This document shows, piece by piece, positions 21,079 to 34,169 of a stretch of 64,000 nt of DNA. The stretch comes from Drosophila persimilis (lineage: Eukaryota; Arthropoda; Insecta; Diptera; Drosophilidae), in NCBI RefSeq assembly GCF_003286085.1, contig NW_020825289.1, positions 1,674,001-1,738,000 on the forward strand. Direction: 5' to 3'. Made by a program: the position numbers and the translations under genes. The notes below the pieces were generated by a model. That model ran no database searches. It had not been told where the DNA came from and saw nothing but the letters and a program-made list of their open reading frames with translations. Position 1 is the first letter of the stretch, and each line of letters starts with the position of its first letter.

Positions 21079-22580
21079 ATCTACACAAAGACGCAGTACT
21101 CTGCCTGCTACAACAACAGCCATTTGAACAGTCAGCTGCAAACCAGAACATGTCCATGCGTGCTGGTGGAGAGAGCGAGATGGGCGAATTTAGAAGCGCG
21201 GTGAATTCGAATTCTGCATTTGGTGCGGTCACACCAATACAAAGCGAATTTCCAAAAATTCAAATCAAACGGTTCGCTGGCAGCTACACAGAGTGGCCAG
21301 ATTTTTTTAGATACCAGATACCATACAGCATGCAGACGAACACATCTAAGTTTTATCATTTGAAAACACTACTTATCGATGAGGCTGAAACTTCGTACGA
21401 CATTGGGCGATCTCTGACACAGCTTACAACACTGCATGGGAACGTCTCAAGGAATGGTACAATCGGCCGTGGAATATCGTAAGTTCGTTTTTGAAACAAT
21501 TTATGGGATTGCCCACAACTGATGAAATTTATGCGGCGATTGATACGTAAAGTGTCCGACGGTGCAAACGAAATTGTACGTGGTCTGGATGCTGTAAATC
21601 AAACGGGATGCGACTGTTGGATTATGTATGTATCTAGCACTGGAAAAACCTGATGCCGACACGAGACGCAGGTGGATTGAACGCAGTATGGATAAAGACT
21701 CGCCCACTCTCAACGACTTTTCCCTGCGTCTGCAGGGAAAACAGTAACTCAAGGGGACAAATCAAAAAGGTTCATACATTCGATGGTGGCAGTTGAAGCC
21801 AGCAACTGCATCAAATGCTATTCGACAGAGCACATTCTGTATGGCTGTCCACAAATTTTGGACAGGTTTGCAAAAAAAAAAAAAAAAGAAGAAATGCTAT
21901 AACTTTTTGAAGCCTGGTCATTTGCCCAAACAAAAGGGGAGAATCAGAGCAATTCAAACGCGTATTATAGCACTGCGGTGGCTTCAAGTCACATTGCCCA
22001 AGCATTGTATGTGCGCAAGGCACAACACAATCTACTCAAGAAAAAGGATTGAACAGAATCACATTATCCACGGCCATGGTTTATGTTAAAAACGCAAATG
22101 GGGATTACATAATATGTAATCTCTTATTGAATACTGGCTCAGAACTCTAGTATCTATCGGAACGTTACATTTCCGCTCTTGGGTTGCACCGTTCACAATC
22201 ACGCATCCTGGTTTCATTAATATATCTTCAATGAAAGCTGACACCACAAGGGGACTCAGCACACTTCACATCAAGTCCCGGATTTCTGAGGATCATTTGA
22301 CTGTACTTGGAATCCCTTCATCATTGGGAAGATGTATAACAGCAAAGGCAATCTTATCGCCATTTCATCAGTTTTTGGATGGGTTTTTACGGCACTCATG
22401 ACACCCCAAGCAACCAACGCAATTGCACTAACAACCACATTGGATATACATAGATGTTTCGCTCCAGAAGCTTTGGGAGCTGGAGAACGTCGACTGCACA
22501 ACCAAACTTGAACGCGAAGATGAACAGGTCGAGAAAAACTTTCTCACCACACACACTCGCGATGAAAAGGAGAAGTATAT
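21079..22580 (+). mobile_element. Decayed BEL/Pao gag-protease-RT start
   Basis: Gag block FPKIQIKRFAGSYTEWPDFF near 21250-21310, the Gag continuation KQFMGLPTTDE near 21500, a zinc-knuckle-like CYNFLKPGH near 21895, a protease-like NLLLNTGSEL near 22115, and the start of RT (LWELENVDCTTKLE-like) near 22460-22590. Many breaks. The match ends where the CR1 LINE begins. The next BEL RT block lies on the other side of that LINE at 26950, so it may be the same old copy. Confidence 0.7.
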
Positions 22581-23049
22581 CTCAAGAGGCGATGCAGTTA
22601 CTGCACCGTCAAGTGGCCCGTGTGAAACCAGCAGAAGGCTGTTACGCGCGGATCCCAGGCAAAACGCAGCCCTCCTCCCGCCCAACCGACCGAGGGGCGC
22701 AGCCGCATGACGCACGGTGCATAGCCGAACCGAACGCGAAAATGCAAGAAAGATAGCTATTAGACTAACATTCGAGGAAAATTAGAACTAAACTTACTAA
22801 GAAACTAAGCATGCAATCAAAATACAAATACCACTACAATTACTAATTACTAGAAAGGTGTGTAAGGATTAGTAATTTAATAAGAGGAAGAGAATTAATG
22901 GTGGATATAATATGGTAGAAGGAATTATAATCCGAGCATAAGACCCTAAACGGTTTATGCCAGGAATAATTCGATCTACAAAGTGGAAGGAACAACGGTA
23001 TAAAATTTCTAGTCAGTCTAATAGGAATCGTGAAGTTTATGCGACTCAA

Positions 23050-25651
23050 CAAAGCAGGGCTATCTATGTCACCCTGATCAAGTTGTGCATAAATACCACA
23101 CCAAGCATTTTTCTACGGTTAACTAAGGATGGGAGGTTTACTAATAGTAGTCTACTAGAGTAAGATGGGAGTCTTACACCCGCATTCCAGTTAAGCTGCG
23201 GCAGAGCAAAGAGTAAAAAGTTTTTCTGTACTGATTCTATACGGTCCTGGTGTACTTTGTACTGAGGGCACCATACACAGGAGCCGTATTCTAAGATCGG
23301 ACGAACAAGCGAGGTATAGAGAGTCTTTGTTATATAGGGGTCGTCAAATTCCTTTGACCACCTCTTTATAAACCCAAGCATGCCCATGGCCTTATTTGCC
23401 ATGGTAGAAATGTGTTCGGAAAACTTTAAGTTGAGGTCTAACATAACACCCAGATCATCCACCAGGGTAATTCTCTCAAGAGAACCACTAAATAGGGTAT
23501 AGGGAGCCAACAAAGGGCTACAACGATGAAATGTCATAACTTTGCATTTCAAGGCATTAAGTTAACAAGTTAGCACAACACCATGACTGAAAGTTACTGA
23601 GATCGGATCGTAAGCGAGAATAAAATGAAATGTCCTTATACTGGACACAGAGTTTAACATCATCCGCATACATAAGTACTCCATAGTATGTTAATACTGA
23701 AGGCAAGTCATTAATAAAGAGTGTGAAGAGTAAGGGGTAAACCTTTACTGGTAAAGAGAAGGAGTTTTTGAAGAGGACTCTTTGAGACCTAGAACAAAGA
23801 TAGCTAGAAATCCATCTCAGGAGGTTGGGCGGAAACCCTAAAAGGTCAAGTTTATGTGCTAAAGGGGAATGGCTTACAGAGTCGAATGCTTTACTAAAGT
23901 CGGTGTAAATAACATCAGTCTGTAAGTTACCTTGAAAGCCTTTAATAATGAAAGCTTTAAACTCTAACAAGTTCGTGGTGGTTGATCGCCGCCTAATAAA
24001 TCCATGCTGAGTTGGAGATATAAGTGACTTGCAGAGATGTTGCCAGTGCGGAATTAAAACCTTCTCAAACATTTTGGGAATAGCGGATAACTTTGCTATA
24101 CCTCTATAATTTTTTGCATCAGACTTGCTGCCTTTTTTATGGAGAGAAATTATAAACGATTCCTTACAGATCGGGGAGAAGCAAGAAGAATCAATGGGCA
24201 GGTTGAATAGTTTAAGCAAAGGTCCACACAGAGCCTCGGCGCAGTACCTGAGTACACAAACTGGAACCCAGTCCGGACCCGGTGAAAACACCGGCTTAAC
24301 TAGTCGAAGATCATGAAGTAGGTAACATTCATTTGACAAGGGACTAAAAATGCCGTTCGACCTCGGTAAACCGTATGGGTACGGATGGCCAGAGTAGCTT
24401 TTCTCAGAATAGGTGGTTTGGAAAAATTGGGCAAAAAGATCGGCAATTGCCTGATCATTATTTGCCGACGTATTCCAAAATAATAGCGAGGATGGGTGTG
24501 CGGATGTTCTACGCTTACTGTTTACGAAACAGTAAAACTGTTTAGGGTCCTGAGAAAAACGTATCCTACATCGAGATAGGTAGGTCTTATAGCATTGAGC
24601 ATTAAAAGGTGAAAAGTTTGACCGAGCTATAACATAGCGAGAGTGAGAAGTAGGAGAACCCACTTCTTGAAATTTTTTATAAAGTCTTGATTTTAAGTTT
24701 TTTAGACTGGATAACTCTTTGGTTATAAACCAAGGGGGTTTTCCAGATCTAATCGGACAAAAAAGCGGGACACAAGATTCAAAAAATGTGCCAAGAGCAT
24801 TGTAAAAAATGTTTGTTCCTTTTATGACATCAGTGCACAAGTAAAAAGCGGACCAATCAAAATACCTAATGAGGGACACGTTCAGGTAGTCTACTCGACC
24901 GATCCAATATAGTTGGTCCTATATCTAGCGACACCTCGAAAGTAGGGTGGTAGGCGTCTTCAGGTATAGTGAGCGGAAGGGCTCGGGTTAACAACACTAT
25001 GGTCGGATCCGATACAAAGCACAGATCAAGCAATCGACGCAAGGAATTTTTCAAATGGTTTAGTTGAGACAGGGACAGGTCAAGCAAGCCGTTAACAAAG
25101 TCCTGTCGTGACATGGGCACTAGGTTACTAGACTCATTTACCGAAGACCAAGCAGTCCCTGGCAAGTTGAAGTCACCAAAAATTATCATATGATCTTTAT
25201 CTGATAACGAGGAAGAAATAGCGGTTAAAGTGGACAAATGCTGCTCATAAATAGAGATATCCGAAGAAGGTGGAATATACGAGCAAGTAATGAATATAGC
25301 GAAAGCGGGAAGAATCAGTTTTACACACAGGAATTCCAGTTCCTGTTGAACTTGGACTGTGAAGTATTCCGACGTGAAGTTAGAGTCCACTGCAATCAGA
25401 ACCCCTCCAGCATGTCGAGACGAACGGTCCTTTCTAAAAGTTGTGTACCGACCTGCCAAAACTTCGGAACTAATAATGTCCGGCTTTAACCAGGTTTCAG
25501 TAAACACAATACCGTGGGAAGCAAATGCAACACTATCCCGTAAAAGAATGCTGAGCTTACTACGCAAGCCTCTGACATTCTGATAGGTTACTAAAAGAGA
25601 AGTTCGTTTTTTGGAAAGAGGAAGAGGAAGTTGAGGTTGAGGGTGGCACAC
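23050..25651 (-). pseudogene. CR1 ORF2: endonuclease plus reverse transcriptase
   Basis: Apurinic-type endonuclease at the N-terminus (TYQNVRGLRSKL, VFTETWLKPD, IIFGDFNLPGTAW), which nicks target DNA. Then reverse transcriptase (LHKKGSKSDAKNYRG, YTDFSKAFDSVSH, catalytic MYADDVKL) and a C-terminal part (VRPILEYGSCVWCP, NRRKMLGV). The frame changes near 24870, between endonuclease and RT, and again near 23555, after NLLT. The usual PQGS box of RT motif is damaged near 23750. The second break is shared with the copy at 52385-54600. ORF2 starts about 90 bp before ORF1 ends. Confidence 0.85.
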
Positions 25652-26593
25652 TGGAAAGATTTGTAAGGAATATGGGGGGCCTGTTCTTCTTCTTAGCCTT
25701 AAACTCCTTCACCACCAAATGCTCCGGCCAAAATTTGGCGGAGCAAATGGTGTCAAATTGAGTTGAGGAGATGCTCATCTTAAACGAGGCTATCTCCCTG
25801 GCATAAGAGAAGTAGAATTTCTCCGCCTTTAAACCCACGGCTTTTAATTTGCTTTGAATAAAAGCAATTACATCATTCGATGTGAGGTCAGGGGCCAGCC
25901 GTGAAACAAAAACTTGTCGTTTTGGTGGGACCCCCACCAGTGGTTTAGTCACCACAGGCCTAGTACCTGTGGTGGCAATATCCGGAGGTCCGGACGTCTA
26001 TTTACTGGTGGGATCGGGATAGACGGGACAACTAGCGAACTTGCGGACACCACGGACACGGACGCTGCAGACGTACTTGGCTGCACACTATCTGAGACGA
26101 TAAATGCGGCTACCGAATCTGCATCGCCAGCAGCTGTCGTTTCCCTTGGAGTGGCAAACGAGATCAACTGCTGCACATTTGGAGTGGTCGGAGTCAGTTT
26201 TTCGGCGGCGCACGGCTGAGTGACGGTTGGCACTTGCAGATCCCGCGGAGTGACGTTTTTACGCCTCGGAGACTCATTCAGCAGTTGCAGACTGCCAAAT
26301 TGAGACTCTATGGCTAGGAGCCGATCGTATTGGTTTTTGAAACCAACGGTCAGCTCCTTAAAGCCCTTCCGCGTCTGCCTCATGAGAGCCACCATGTCAC
26401 TCTCCACCGCACGGCATGCCTCGCAACTGTAATGCAACCCATTACGTTTAGCTATAGCATCACTCATGAGGCCAGAAAATCCAGCGCATTTTGCGTGGAC
26501 TACGCTGTCGCAGAGCCAGCAGGGGACATTCGCCTGATCGTGAGTGATCTGCTTCTTGCAGGTTTTTTTGGCGCAAACCACAGCGTATTCCAT
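25560..26593 (-). pseudogene. CR1 ORF1: PHD-like zinc finger and RRM-like protein
   Basis: Starts MEYAVVCAKKTCKK. The first 60 residues hold a Cys/His series (C..C, CWLCD, HAKC, CEAC) with PHD-finger spacing, then a helical stretch (MRQTRKGFKELTVGF), a Ser/Thr/Pro-rich linker, and a C-terminal domain beginning RQVFVSRLAPDLTSNDV that looks like an RNA-recognition fold. Such ORF1 proteins bind the element RNA. One frame change near 25950 splits it into about 214 and 131 codons. A diverged relative is at 59014. Confidence 0.8.
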
Positions 26594-26949
26594 TTTTATT
26601 ATTTATATATTTGCTTAAGAAAATTTATGAAAAAAAATTAAAATTTCCAAAACAAATTGGTATCAGACCAATGTGCCAGACAACGCTCAAAGTGGAATTG
26701 GTAAAAAATGAGAGCAGAGTGGAGAGCGGTTATAGCGAGTGGTACTGAGTAGAGAGCGCTATTGCTCAGAAAGTTTAAAGAGAGAGAGAGAGAATAACTG
26801 TTCAGTTATTGAAGTTGAGGTGATAGCGAGAGAGTGATAAAACAACAAAAGCTACAAGACGAGAGACGAGAGCTGTAATGCAATGCAATTTACTCACGTC
26901 AACAACACAAACACAACAACCCGACGCCGAACAATTTTAAGTTCAATAA

Positions 26950-27525
26950 ATAATAATTAAACACAAATCATAAGGCATGCACTCGCGGAAAAGAATAGGT
27001 TTCCAGATAGTAGGTGGATTACGATGGTATTTAATGTTTATTCAAGAAAACATCAGTTGTTTATGTAAAACAAAGGGAAAATATGTGGAGCGCAAAACAA
27101 AAGCGAGCCTGATCTACGAAAAAGAACGAATGCGAATGTCATTTGACGGGTCATTCAGCGACACTCTCTTTACAGGGCCCAGCATTCAAAGCAATATATT
27201 TTCTTTGTGCATGCGCTACAGAATGTACAAATTCGTAATCGTAATCTCAGCGGGTCTCAAATATGGGTCTGCAATAAGCATCAAGATTTTCAGAGAATCG
27301 TTTGGAGAGAAGGTCCGACCGATTAAATCAAGAACTATCAAATTCAACTATGTACCTTCGCCTACGGAACTGGCTTCGGATTATCATCATGAATTTCCGA
27401 ATGTTGCGAAAATCCTACTGGACGATTTCTACGTTGACGATGTTCTTACTGGATCAAACAGTGAGGATGAGCTACTACGGAACCGGAACGAACTTATACA
27501 ACTAATGTCCTGCGCCAAGCTAGTG
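26950..27525 (+). pseudogene. BEL/Pao RT fragment
   Basis: RT blocks FDGSFSDTLFTGPSIQ (near 27140) and DDFYVDDVLTGSNS (near 27425) with surrounding BEL RT sequence. It lies between the CR1 LINE and the gypsy LTR at 27550, and is probably the continuation of the copy at 21079-22580. Fossil, with several breaks. Confidence 0.7.
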
Positions 27526-27549
27526 CCCGGTCTGCTAGTTAACAGAAAC

Positions 27550-27617
27550 TGTAACCCTACGGAGCTGTTATACGCACGGCAAGTCCATCAACATCGATAT
27601 CTATATAGATCATCATC
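27550..27617 (+). repeat. 5' LTR of SAP-gypsy, first part
   Basis: Starts TGTAACCCTACGG like the LTRs at 47090 and 63317. Interrupted at 27618 by BEL-A; the last five bases (TCATC) are duplicated at 34494-34498. Confidence 0.85.
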
Positions 27618-27934
27618 TGTTGCGTGACCTTCCATCCATGGCCACAATTATTAGTTATAGATGGAATTATGAATTATGAAGTCTAGTGTAAGTTAGGCTA
27701 GGGCAAAGCGGGAGCGCAATAAAAGCTCGCTCTCTCGCTCTTGGCGAATTCGCCCCGCTTTGCCACCGTAGGATAGCTAGAGTAAGAGATTTGAATTGTG
27801 AAGAAAATATAGTTGTTCGCCAACCTTGAAATAGATCGAGCGTATCAAGTTTTTCGCCCCGCCAAATAAATAATTTAAATTACAGCCACCCAAAGTTTTC
27901 GGTAACTGATTAGAAAAACTCTTCTAATTTTTCA
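27618..27934 (+). repeat. 5' LTR of BEL-A
   Basis: TGTTGCGTGACC..CTAATTTTTCA. Contains GCGCAATAAAAGCTCGC, which may serve as TATA-like or polyadenylation signal. Confidence 0.92.
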
Positions 27935-27950
27935 TGGCGCCCCCGGGTGG
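27935..27950 (+). other. Primer-binding site of BEL-A
   Basis: TGGCGCCCCCGGGTGG directly after the LTR end; identical in BEL-B. The TGG start pairs with a tRNA CCA end. The tRNA species is not identified. Confidence 0.7.
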
Positions 27951-28689
27951 ACTGTAAAGTGAATTATAGGCAACAAAAAACAAGTGACAGTGACACAAGA
28001 AATTGCAGTATACATATGCAAACATATTCGTTGCCCGCGTCGTGTGTGTGTGCAATCGGCAATCAATTTTTGTCAAATATCATCGCGTCGGTCGCGCCAA
28101 CAATAATTTTTGTGCAATTCTGCTACCGTCGAGGGATGCCCTGCGAAAAAGACAGGAAAGTAGCAGTTGGATTCAAAAATCCAAAAGAGGAATCAGAGGT
28201 ATTTGTGCAGAAAATTGAAGGCTGAGCAAAAGATATTCAGATCTCTCTTTGAGGTGTCTTGTGCTGAAAACATTGCACATCGCCTTCAATTCTAGGCACA
28301 GACGTATGATACATATATAGTAGAGCTTGATTGCATGCATTTTGTTAGTAATTGCACAAATATAACTAAAAACATAAATACATACATACATATCGACCCA
28401 AACAGACATACATATGTGAACCGCTATTTGGACGCAACAGTTATATGTACATACATACATACATCTTTCGTTTACTGCAATCACTGTCCCCCCTTGTTCT
28501 ACCTTTCTCGTCGTTAGAACAAAGTTTGTTCGTTCGTTCACCCAAGCCACGGCGTATAGAAAGTATCCACACATACATACAAGCAGCAGCACCGGTGCAT
28601 TATTTCGTTATCGCTTTCGCTTCTCCACTGCTGCTTGCGTTGTATTTGTTGGGAGAATTTTCGTTGCGCTCTTGAGCTTAACGGTGCGC

Positions 28690-28855
28690 CAAGTGACGCG
28701 CTACCCTACATCCAACGGGTATATTGTTTTCGGCTGTTACTTGCCAAGTGACGCGCTACCCTGCATCCAACGGGTATATTGTTTTCGGCTGTTACTTGCC
28801 AAGTGACGCGCTACCCTGTATCTAACGGGTATATTGTTTTCGGCTGTTACTTGCA
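28690..28855 (+). repeat. 55-bp leader repeats, three units (BEL-A)
   Basis: Units start at GTGACGCGCTACCCT (28693, 28748, 28803) and end CGGCTGTTACTTGC; they differ at a few bases. They lie in the untranslated leader about 140-300 bp before the gag start, where RNA packaging or insulator-like repeats could sit. BEL-B has two units. Confidence 0.9.
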
Positions 28856-28993
28856 ACAACTCTTTCCCTTGATACCTCGTGCCTCGACATTCAATTAAAA
28901 TTCGTTTTCGATTATCGTTCTCGTTCAAAAATTTAAAATTAAAAAAAAAAAAAAAATAATAATAATAAATAAATAAATAAAAACACAACCATT

Positions 28994-31900
28994 ATGGCAG
29001 AAAAAAGTAAACCCACTCTTGAAGACTTAAAGATTAAGCTCAAAAGTAGAGTAAAAAGCATTCGCCGCTTAGAGGATCGATTAGATCAAGGGTCGATTCC
29101 TTTGCAATTACCGGAATTACAATGTAGATTAGATTGTTTGAATGCTTCAATTGAAAAGGCTAACCATTTGCAGGAGCAAATCGAGGATATAACAGGTGAT
29201 GATGCATATGCAGCCGAGTTGGAAGAGCTGATAATTGTCACCAAAGGAAAGATAATGTCGCTTATCGCCGCCTTTGATGCAGCAAGCGAGACGAAGCCAG
29301 TGTCTTCTTCAGCCCCAACTCATGCTAGACTTCCGAAATTGGCATTACCCAAATTTAGTGGTAAACACTCGGAATTCAAAAATTTCATTAGCCTTTTTGA
29401 AAGACTAGTCCATAGCGACAACAGCATACCGGTGATCGAAAAATTTAATCATTTGATTTCGTGCCTCTCTGATGAAGCATTAGGAACAATAAAGGCGTTC
29501 CAAGTCACCGAGGCAAATTATGAAAAGGCCATGGCTGGCCTAAAACGAGTGTATGACAACGATTATTTGATTTTCACGAATAATATTTCCACATTGTTCA
29601 ATCTGCCGAGAATGTCGCATCAATCTGCATCATCTCTAAGAACTCTAATCGATACTGTTTCGTCGATTTACGGATCGTTACTGTCGATCGGAGATGATAC
29701 AACAATTTCGAATGCAATGCTCATTCATCTCGTTTTAAACAGAGTCGACCCAGTGACGAAACAAAAGTGGGATGAACAGCTTACTTATGAGAAGTTGCCG
29801 CTTTGGTCCGACTTTGAGAAAGTCTTGAATCGTCGATACCAGCATCTGTCTGCTGAAGAATCGACCAAGCCAAGGCAAGACAAAGTCATGCCAAGCAAGC
29901 AACATAATCGCAGTTCATTTGCTTGTTCTTCCACTTCCACCAACAGTAGAACTCAGCAAACTTGTAGCTACTGCAATTCAGGAGACCATGTAGTGTCAAA
30001 TTGCCCTTCATTTTCGCGTCTCTCGGTGATGCAAAGGTTTGAGTTTGCTAAGTCGGCATCCCTATGCATTAATTGTCTGCGAAAAGGCCACGCTGTTGTA
30101 AAATGCAAAGCCAATAAATGTCGAGTGTGCAGCCGCTCACATCATACATTATTGCATCGATACACAGTGTCGGCTAATAGTCTCGCGTTGCCACCACCCC
30201 AAGAGAGTCCTTCTCCTCCATCAAATCAGAATCAACCTTCCACGTCACATGTTTTGCATGCGACAGCGTTGGACAGGGTAATTCTGGCTACGTCGATCGT
30301 AAGCGTCCGAACTAAGAGCGGTGAACACATTCTGGCCAGAGCTCTGCTCGACTCTGGATCACAAACAAATTTCATTACCGAGGACCTCGCTAATCGCTTA
30401 CAGATCCGTAGAGAGGAGTCCTGTATTAACTTGCTTGGAATTGGTGAATCTAATTCTCAAGTAAAGGATAAAATACACACAGTGGTGAAGTCGCGAATAA
30501 ATGGTAGTGAGTTCTCCTTTGATTTTTGGATCCTGAAATCAATTTCAGGTTATCACCCTGACCAGTCAGTGAATGTGACTGACTGGAGAATCCCAGAGAA
30601 CCTACCACTGGCAGACCCTTATTTCTACAAGCCACAAAGAATAGATATGTTAATTGGAGCAGAATCGTTCTTTGAATTATTAGCTGTTGGTCAAATTAAA
30701 CAAGGTCCTGACTTTCCAACTCTTCAGAAAACCCTTCTTGGTTGGGTTGTGTCGGGAAAATATGTTTCCAGGAGTTCTGCTCCTCAAATTACAAACAGTT
30801 TGAGTTGCAGTGAAGAGTTGCTAGTATCCATCGATAGGACCTTGAAAAAGTTTTGGTCACTGGAAGAAATGCCATCTACCAAGAAAATTGCCACACCTGA
30901 GCACAAGCTATGTGAAGAACACTATCGTAAGACGACTCAGGTACTATCATCAGGTCGGTTCGAAGTAAGGCTCCCGTTTAAATCAGATCCAAATTGTTTA
31001 GGCAACTCCTTTGAGGTTGCGAAACGGCGGTTTTTGTCGCTTGAAAGACGATTGCATCGTGACCCTGAGTTGAAGAAAATGTACTTGGAATTCATGGAAG
31101 AGTACCTCTCCTTAGGTCATATGTCTCCTACTGACAATACGATTCCGTCTACTCCACACTACGTAATCCCTCATCAGTGTGTTCTGAGGCCCCAAAGTAC
31201 GTCTACCAAGCTCCGAGTCGTGTTCGATGCTTCGTCCAAGACGTCCTCACAGGTGGCCTTAAATGACATTGTGATGGTGGGACCTACCATTCAAGAGGAG
31301 TTAAACTCGACACTGCTCCGTTTCCGTCTGCACAGGTTTGCCCTGACTGCTGATGTTAAAAAGATGTATCGCCAAGTGATGGTGAACAAAGCGGATCGGC
31401 AGTTTCAGCTCATAGTGTGGAGAAGAGACCCTTCTGAATCCTTGAGATTATACAAGCTCAACACTGTAACCTATGGGACTGGACCAGCCCCATTCTTAGC
31501 TATCCGGTGTTTGAAAAGGTTGAGTGAGTCTGCGAAGCTCTCATTCCCTAGAGCTGCTAACGTTATTGGGTCCGACTTTTACGTCGATGACTTGTTGACT
31601 GGTGCTGCATGCGTAGAGGAGCTAAGGGCAATTAAGTCCGAAGTGTCTCAGGTTCTTCAGACCGCAGGGTTTGAGTTGACTAAGTGGTTTTCAAACTCAC
31701 CCGAGATCACCGCATCTGAGAGCACAGCCAAACCCATAACAATCTCGGATTCAGAGTCGACAAAGGCGTTAGGAATCTCATGGTTACCTACTGACGATGC
31801 CTTTAAGTTCAAAATTGACAATTCAGTTATGGGTCTCCGAGCGACAAAACGGAACATACTATCGGTGACATCAAAGTTGTTTGACCCCCTAGGTTTATTA

Positions 31901-34141
31901 AGTCCTATCGTTATAAAAGGCAAGATCCTATTGCAGGAGCTTTGGCTTAACAAACTAGAATGGGATGAGTCGATCCCGCTGCATTTGGAAACAGCGTGGA
32001 ATAAGTTGAAAAATACACTATCTCAATTGGAAGACATATCCATATCTCGGTTTGTGTATTCCGATCCGATGTCACCGGTTCAAATACATGCCTTTGCTGA
32101 CGCCTCCATGAGAGCGTATGGAGCGTGCGTCTATATACGTAGCAGAACTGCAGAAGGTTTAAAAGTATCATTGTTGACTTCGAAATCCAAAGTAGCGCCG
32201 CTCAAGACCAAAACGCTCCCAAGGCTTGAGTTATGTGCCGCTCACCTTCTCGCAGATCTCTGTCACAGAATCAAGCCCCTATTAAACGTGCCCATTGAAC
32301 GAGTCGTTTATTGGTCGGATTCAGAGGTAACTCTCCATTGGATCCGGTCTCATCCATCGTCGTTGTCGACTTTCGTTTCAAATAGAGTGGCTGAGATTCA
32401 AGAGTGGTCAGATGATGCTACGTGGCGGCATGTACCCACGAAACAGAACCCAGCAGATATTGTCTCAAGAGGTTGTGACGTCGACGAAATCGTTCAGTCA
32501 ATTTGGTTCGAAGGACCATCATTTCTGAAAGAGGAAGAAGAAAACTGGCCCAACAACGCTCATTTCGAGCACTCCGATGATCTTCAGCTGGAAAAGAGGA
32601 AGACTGCGGTCGGGCTGACCGCGGCTGTGCGAAGTTCGGAGCTGTTAGATGTCATCGAGGTATTCTCGTCACACCTCAAACTGCTTAGAGTGTTCGTGTA
32701 TGTGTTCCGCTTTATAAGAAAATGTAAAGACCCAAGCCAAAAATTCGAGAAAACTATCTCACCGACCGAATACAATGAAGCCTTTTATAAAATTGTCGAA
32801 ATCGTCCAGCATCACGAGTATCAAGGAGAAATCGAAAAGGTTAGGAAAAGATCTACAATTGGTCCTAGTCTTCAGCGGTTGAACCCATTCATCCATGAAG
32901 ACACAGGGACTTGGTGTAACTTTTCGTTGTTGCGAGTGGGGGGGCGACTAGCTAAAGCTCCTATATCATACGATGCCAAGTTTCCTCTGCTTTTGACTAA
33001 GCGCTCGCAATTCGTGCGAAGCTATATTCGTCATCTGCACCATTCGAATTTTCATGTCGGCCCACGAGCACTTGTGAGCATCCTTCGACAGAGCGTGTGG
33101 ATAGTGAACGCTCAGGAGGTCTGCCGTCAGACAGTTCGATCATGTATGCGCTGTTTTAAATGCAAGCCTCGATAGCTGACGCTACTCATGGGGAATTTAC
33201 CCGCAGATCGACTCCGTGCTCTCCGCCCATTTTCAATTTGCGGCGTTGATTTTTGTGGACCAGTGCACACGACATTGAAAATTCGCGGAAGGCTCCCATA
33301 CAAGTCATACATTGCGCTTTTTGTTTGTTTTGCGTCCAAGGCGGTTCACCTAGAAATAGTTTCCGATCTAACCACTGATTGTTTTTTGTTGGCTTTTCAA
33401 AGGTTCGTCGGGCGCCGAGGATATCCCCAAGTCGTTCATTGCGACAACGGGACGAACTTCGTCGGAGCGAGCCGCCATCTCAGCGCTCTGCGGATCAGGC
33501 TCAAGGAGCAGGGAGACGCAATTCGCGACTTTGCGTCAAAAAACGGATGCGAATTTGCGTTCATACCGCCGCGAGCTCCTCACATGGGAGGGCTATGGGA
33601 GGCAGGTGTAAAAACTGCCAAGAGCCTACTCCTACGGGCGGTAGGCAGCGCGCTCCTAACCGCCGAAGAGCTCGCCACAGTCCTCGTCGGCATCGAGGCC
33701 ATAATGAACTCGAGGCCGCTGGGAGCCATCAGCCAAGATCCAAGCGACGGCGAGGCCCTAACACCCGGGCACCTGCTGACAGGCGGGTCGCTCATCGCCC
33801 CCCCAGCACTGCGGACTCCGGACCAGGAGAGTCTCAGTTGCTTGCGGCGATGGCGACTTGTCTCGTCAGTCAGGCAAGCGTTTTGGCAGCGATGGTCCCG
33901 CGAATATGTCCTGGGGCTGCAAATTCGGGGCAAATGGCACCAGCAGCAACCGAACCTCGAGGAAGGAGACCTCGTCATCGTGGCCGAGGACAATCTGCCG
34001 CCTCAGGAGTGGCTCGTAGGGAGGGTCATAGCCACGCACGCAGGAGAGGACGGCATGGTCAGGGTCGTCGAAATAAGGACTAGCACTGGAGCGGTTTTTC
34101 GGCGGCCCATACACAAATTAGCGCCGCTCCCAATGTGTTGA
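28994..34141 (+). CDS. BEL-A gag-pol region
   Basis: Starts at ATG 28994 (MAEKSKPTLEDLKIK). Order of domains: N-terminal coil, BEL Gag block (residues about 110-290; LPKFSGKHSEFKNFI), zinc knuckles (about 330-395; CSYCNSGDH, CINCLRKGH, CRVCSRSHH), aspartic protease (DSG at about residue 453), RT (about 630-950; catalytic YVDD near residue 863), RNase H (about 1035-1150; HAFADASMRAYGA), the pre-integrase LLRVGGRLA block and HHCC zinc finger (about 1340-1390). The integrase core follows in 33188-34141 (GVDFCGPVHT, HCDNGTNFVG, PRAPHMGGLWEAG) with the BEL C-terminal domain (RWSREYVLGLQ, RVVEIRTSTG). The gene carries every function of an LTR retrotransposon except env. About one break is present; otherwise the motifs look intact. 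Confidence 0.9.
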
Positions 34142-34169
34142 AGCCGATGCAGGCGTTCAACGGGGCCGG

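Larger units (their letters stand above)
22582..26935 (-). mobile_element. CR1-type LINE, near full length
   Basis: Non-LTR retrotransposon with 5' UTR (about 26594-26935), ORF1 (26593-25560), ORF2 (25651-23050) and 3' UTR (to about 22582). The 3' end agrees with 52385-54600 until GCATCGCCTCTTG on the minus strand, which marks the likely element end. CR1 elements end in short repeats rather than long poly-A, which fits the lack of a tail. A stretch of about 60-70 bp near 22660-22730 is not shared with the other copy. Both ORFs carry frame breaks, so it is inactive. It is similar to Drosophila CR1A-type elements. Confidence 0.85.

Noticed and set aside
18166-22580. The two BEL pieces as one element
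   Set aside because: Pol precedes gag, the wrong order for a single plus-strand copy, and an LTR of another family lies between.
22660-22730. GC-rich 70 bp in the CR1 3' UTR as a tRNA or small RNA gene
   Set aside because: No cloverleaf or promoter box pattern could be formed; it is simply absent from the other CR1 copy.
28173-28592. 139-codon minus-strand frame in the BEL-A leader
   Set aside because: It lies antisense in the untranslated leader, contains low-complexity repeats of TACATACATA origin, and is not kept as a whole in BEL-B. No known motif.
33379-34083. 234-codon plus-strand frame
   Set aside because: It overlaps the integrase in another frame and is Arg/Gly/Pro-rich from GC-rich codons. 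A shadow of the integrase.
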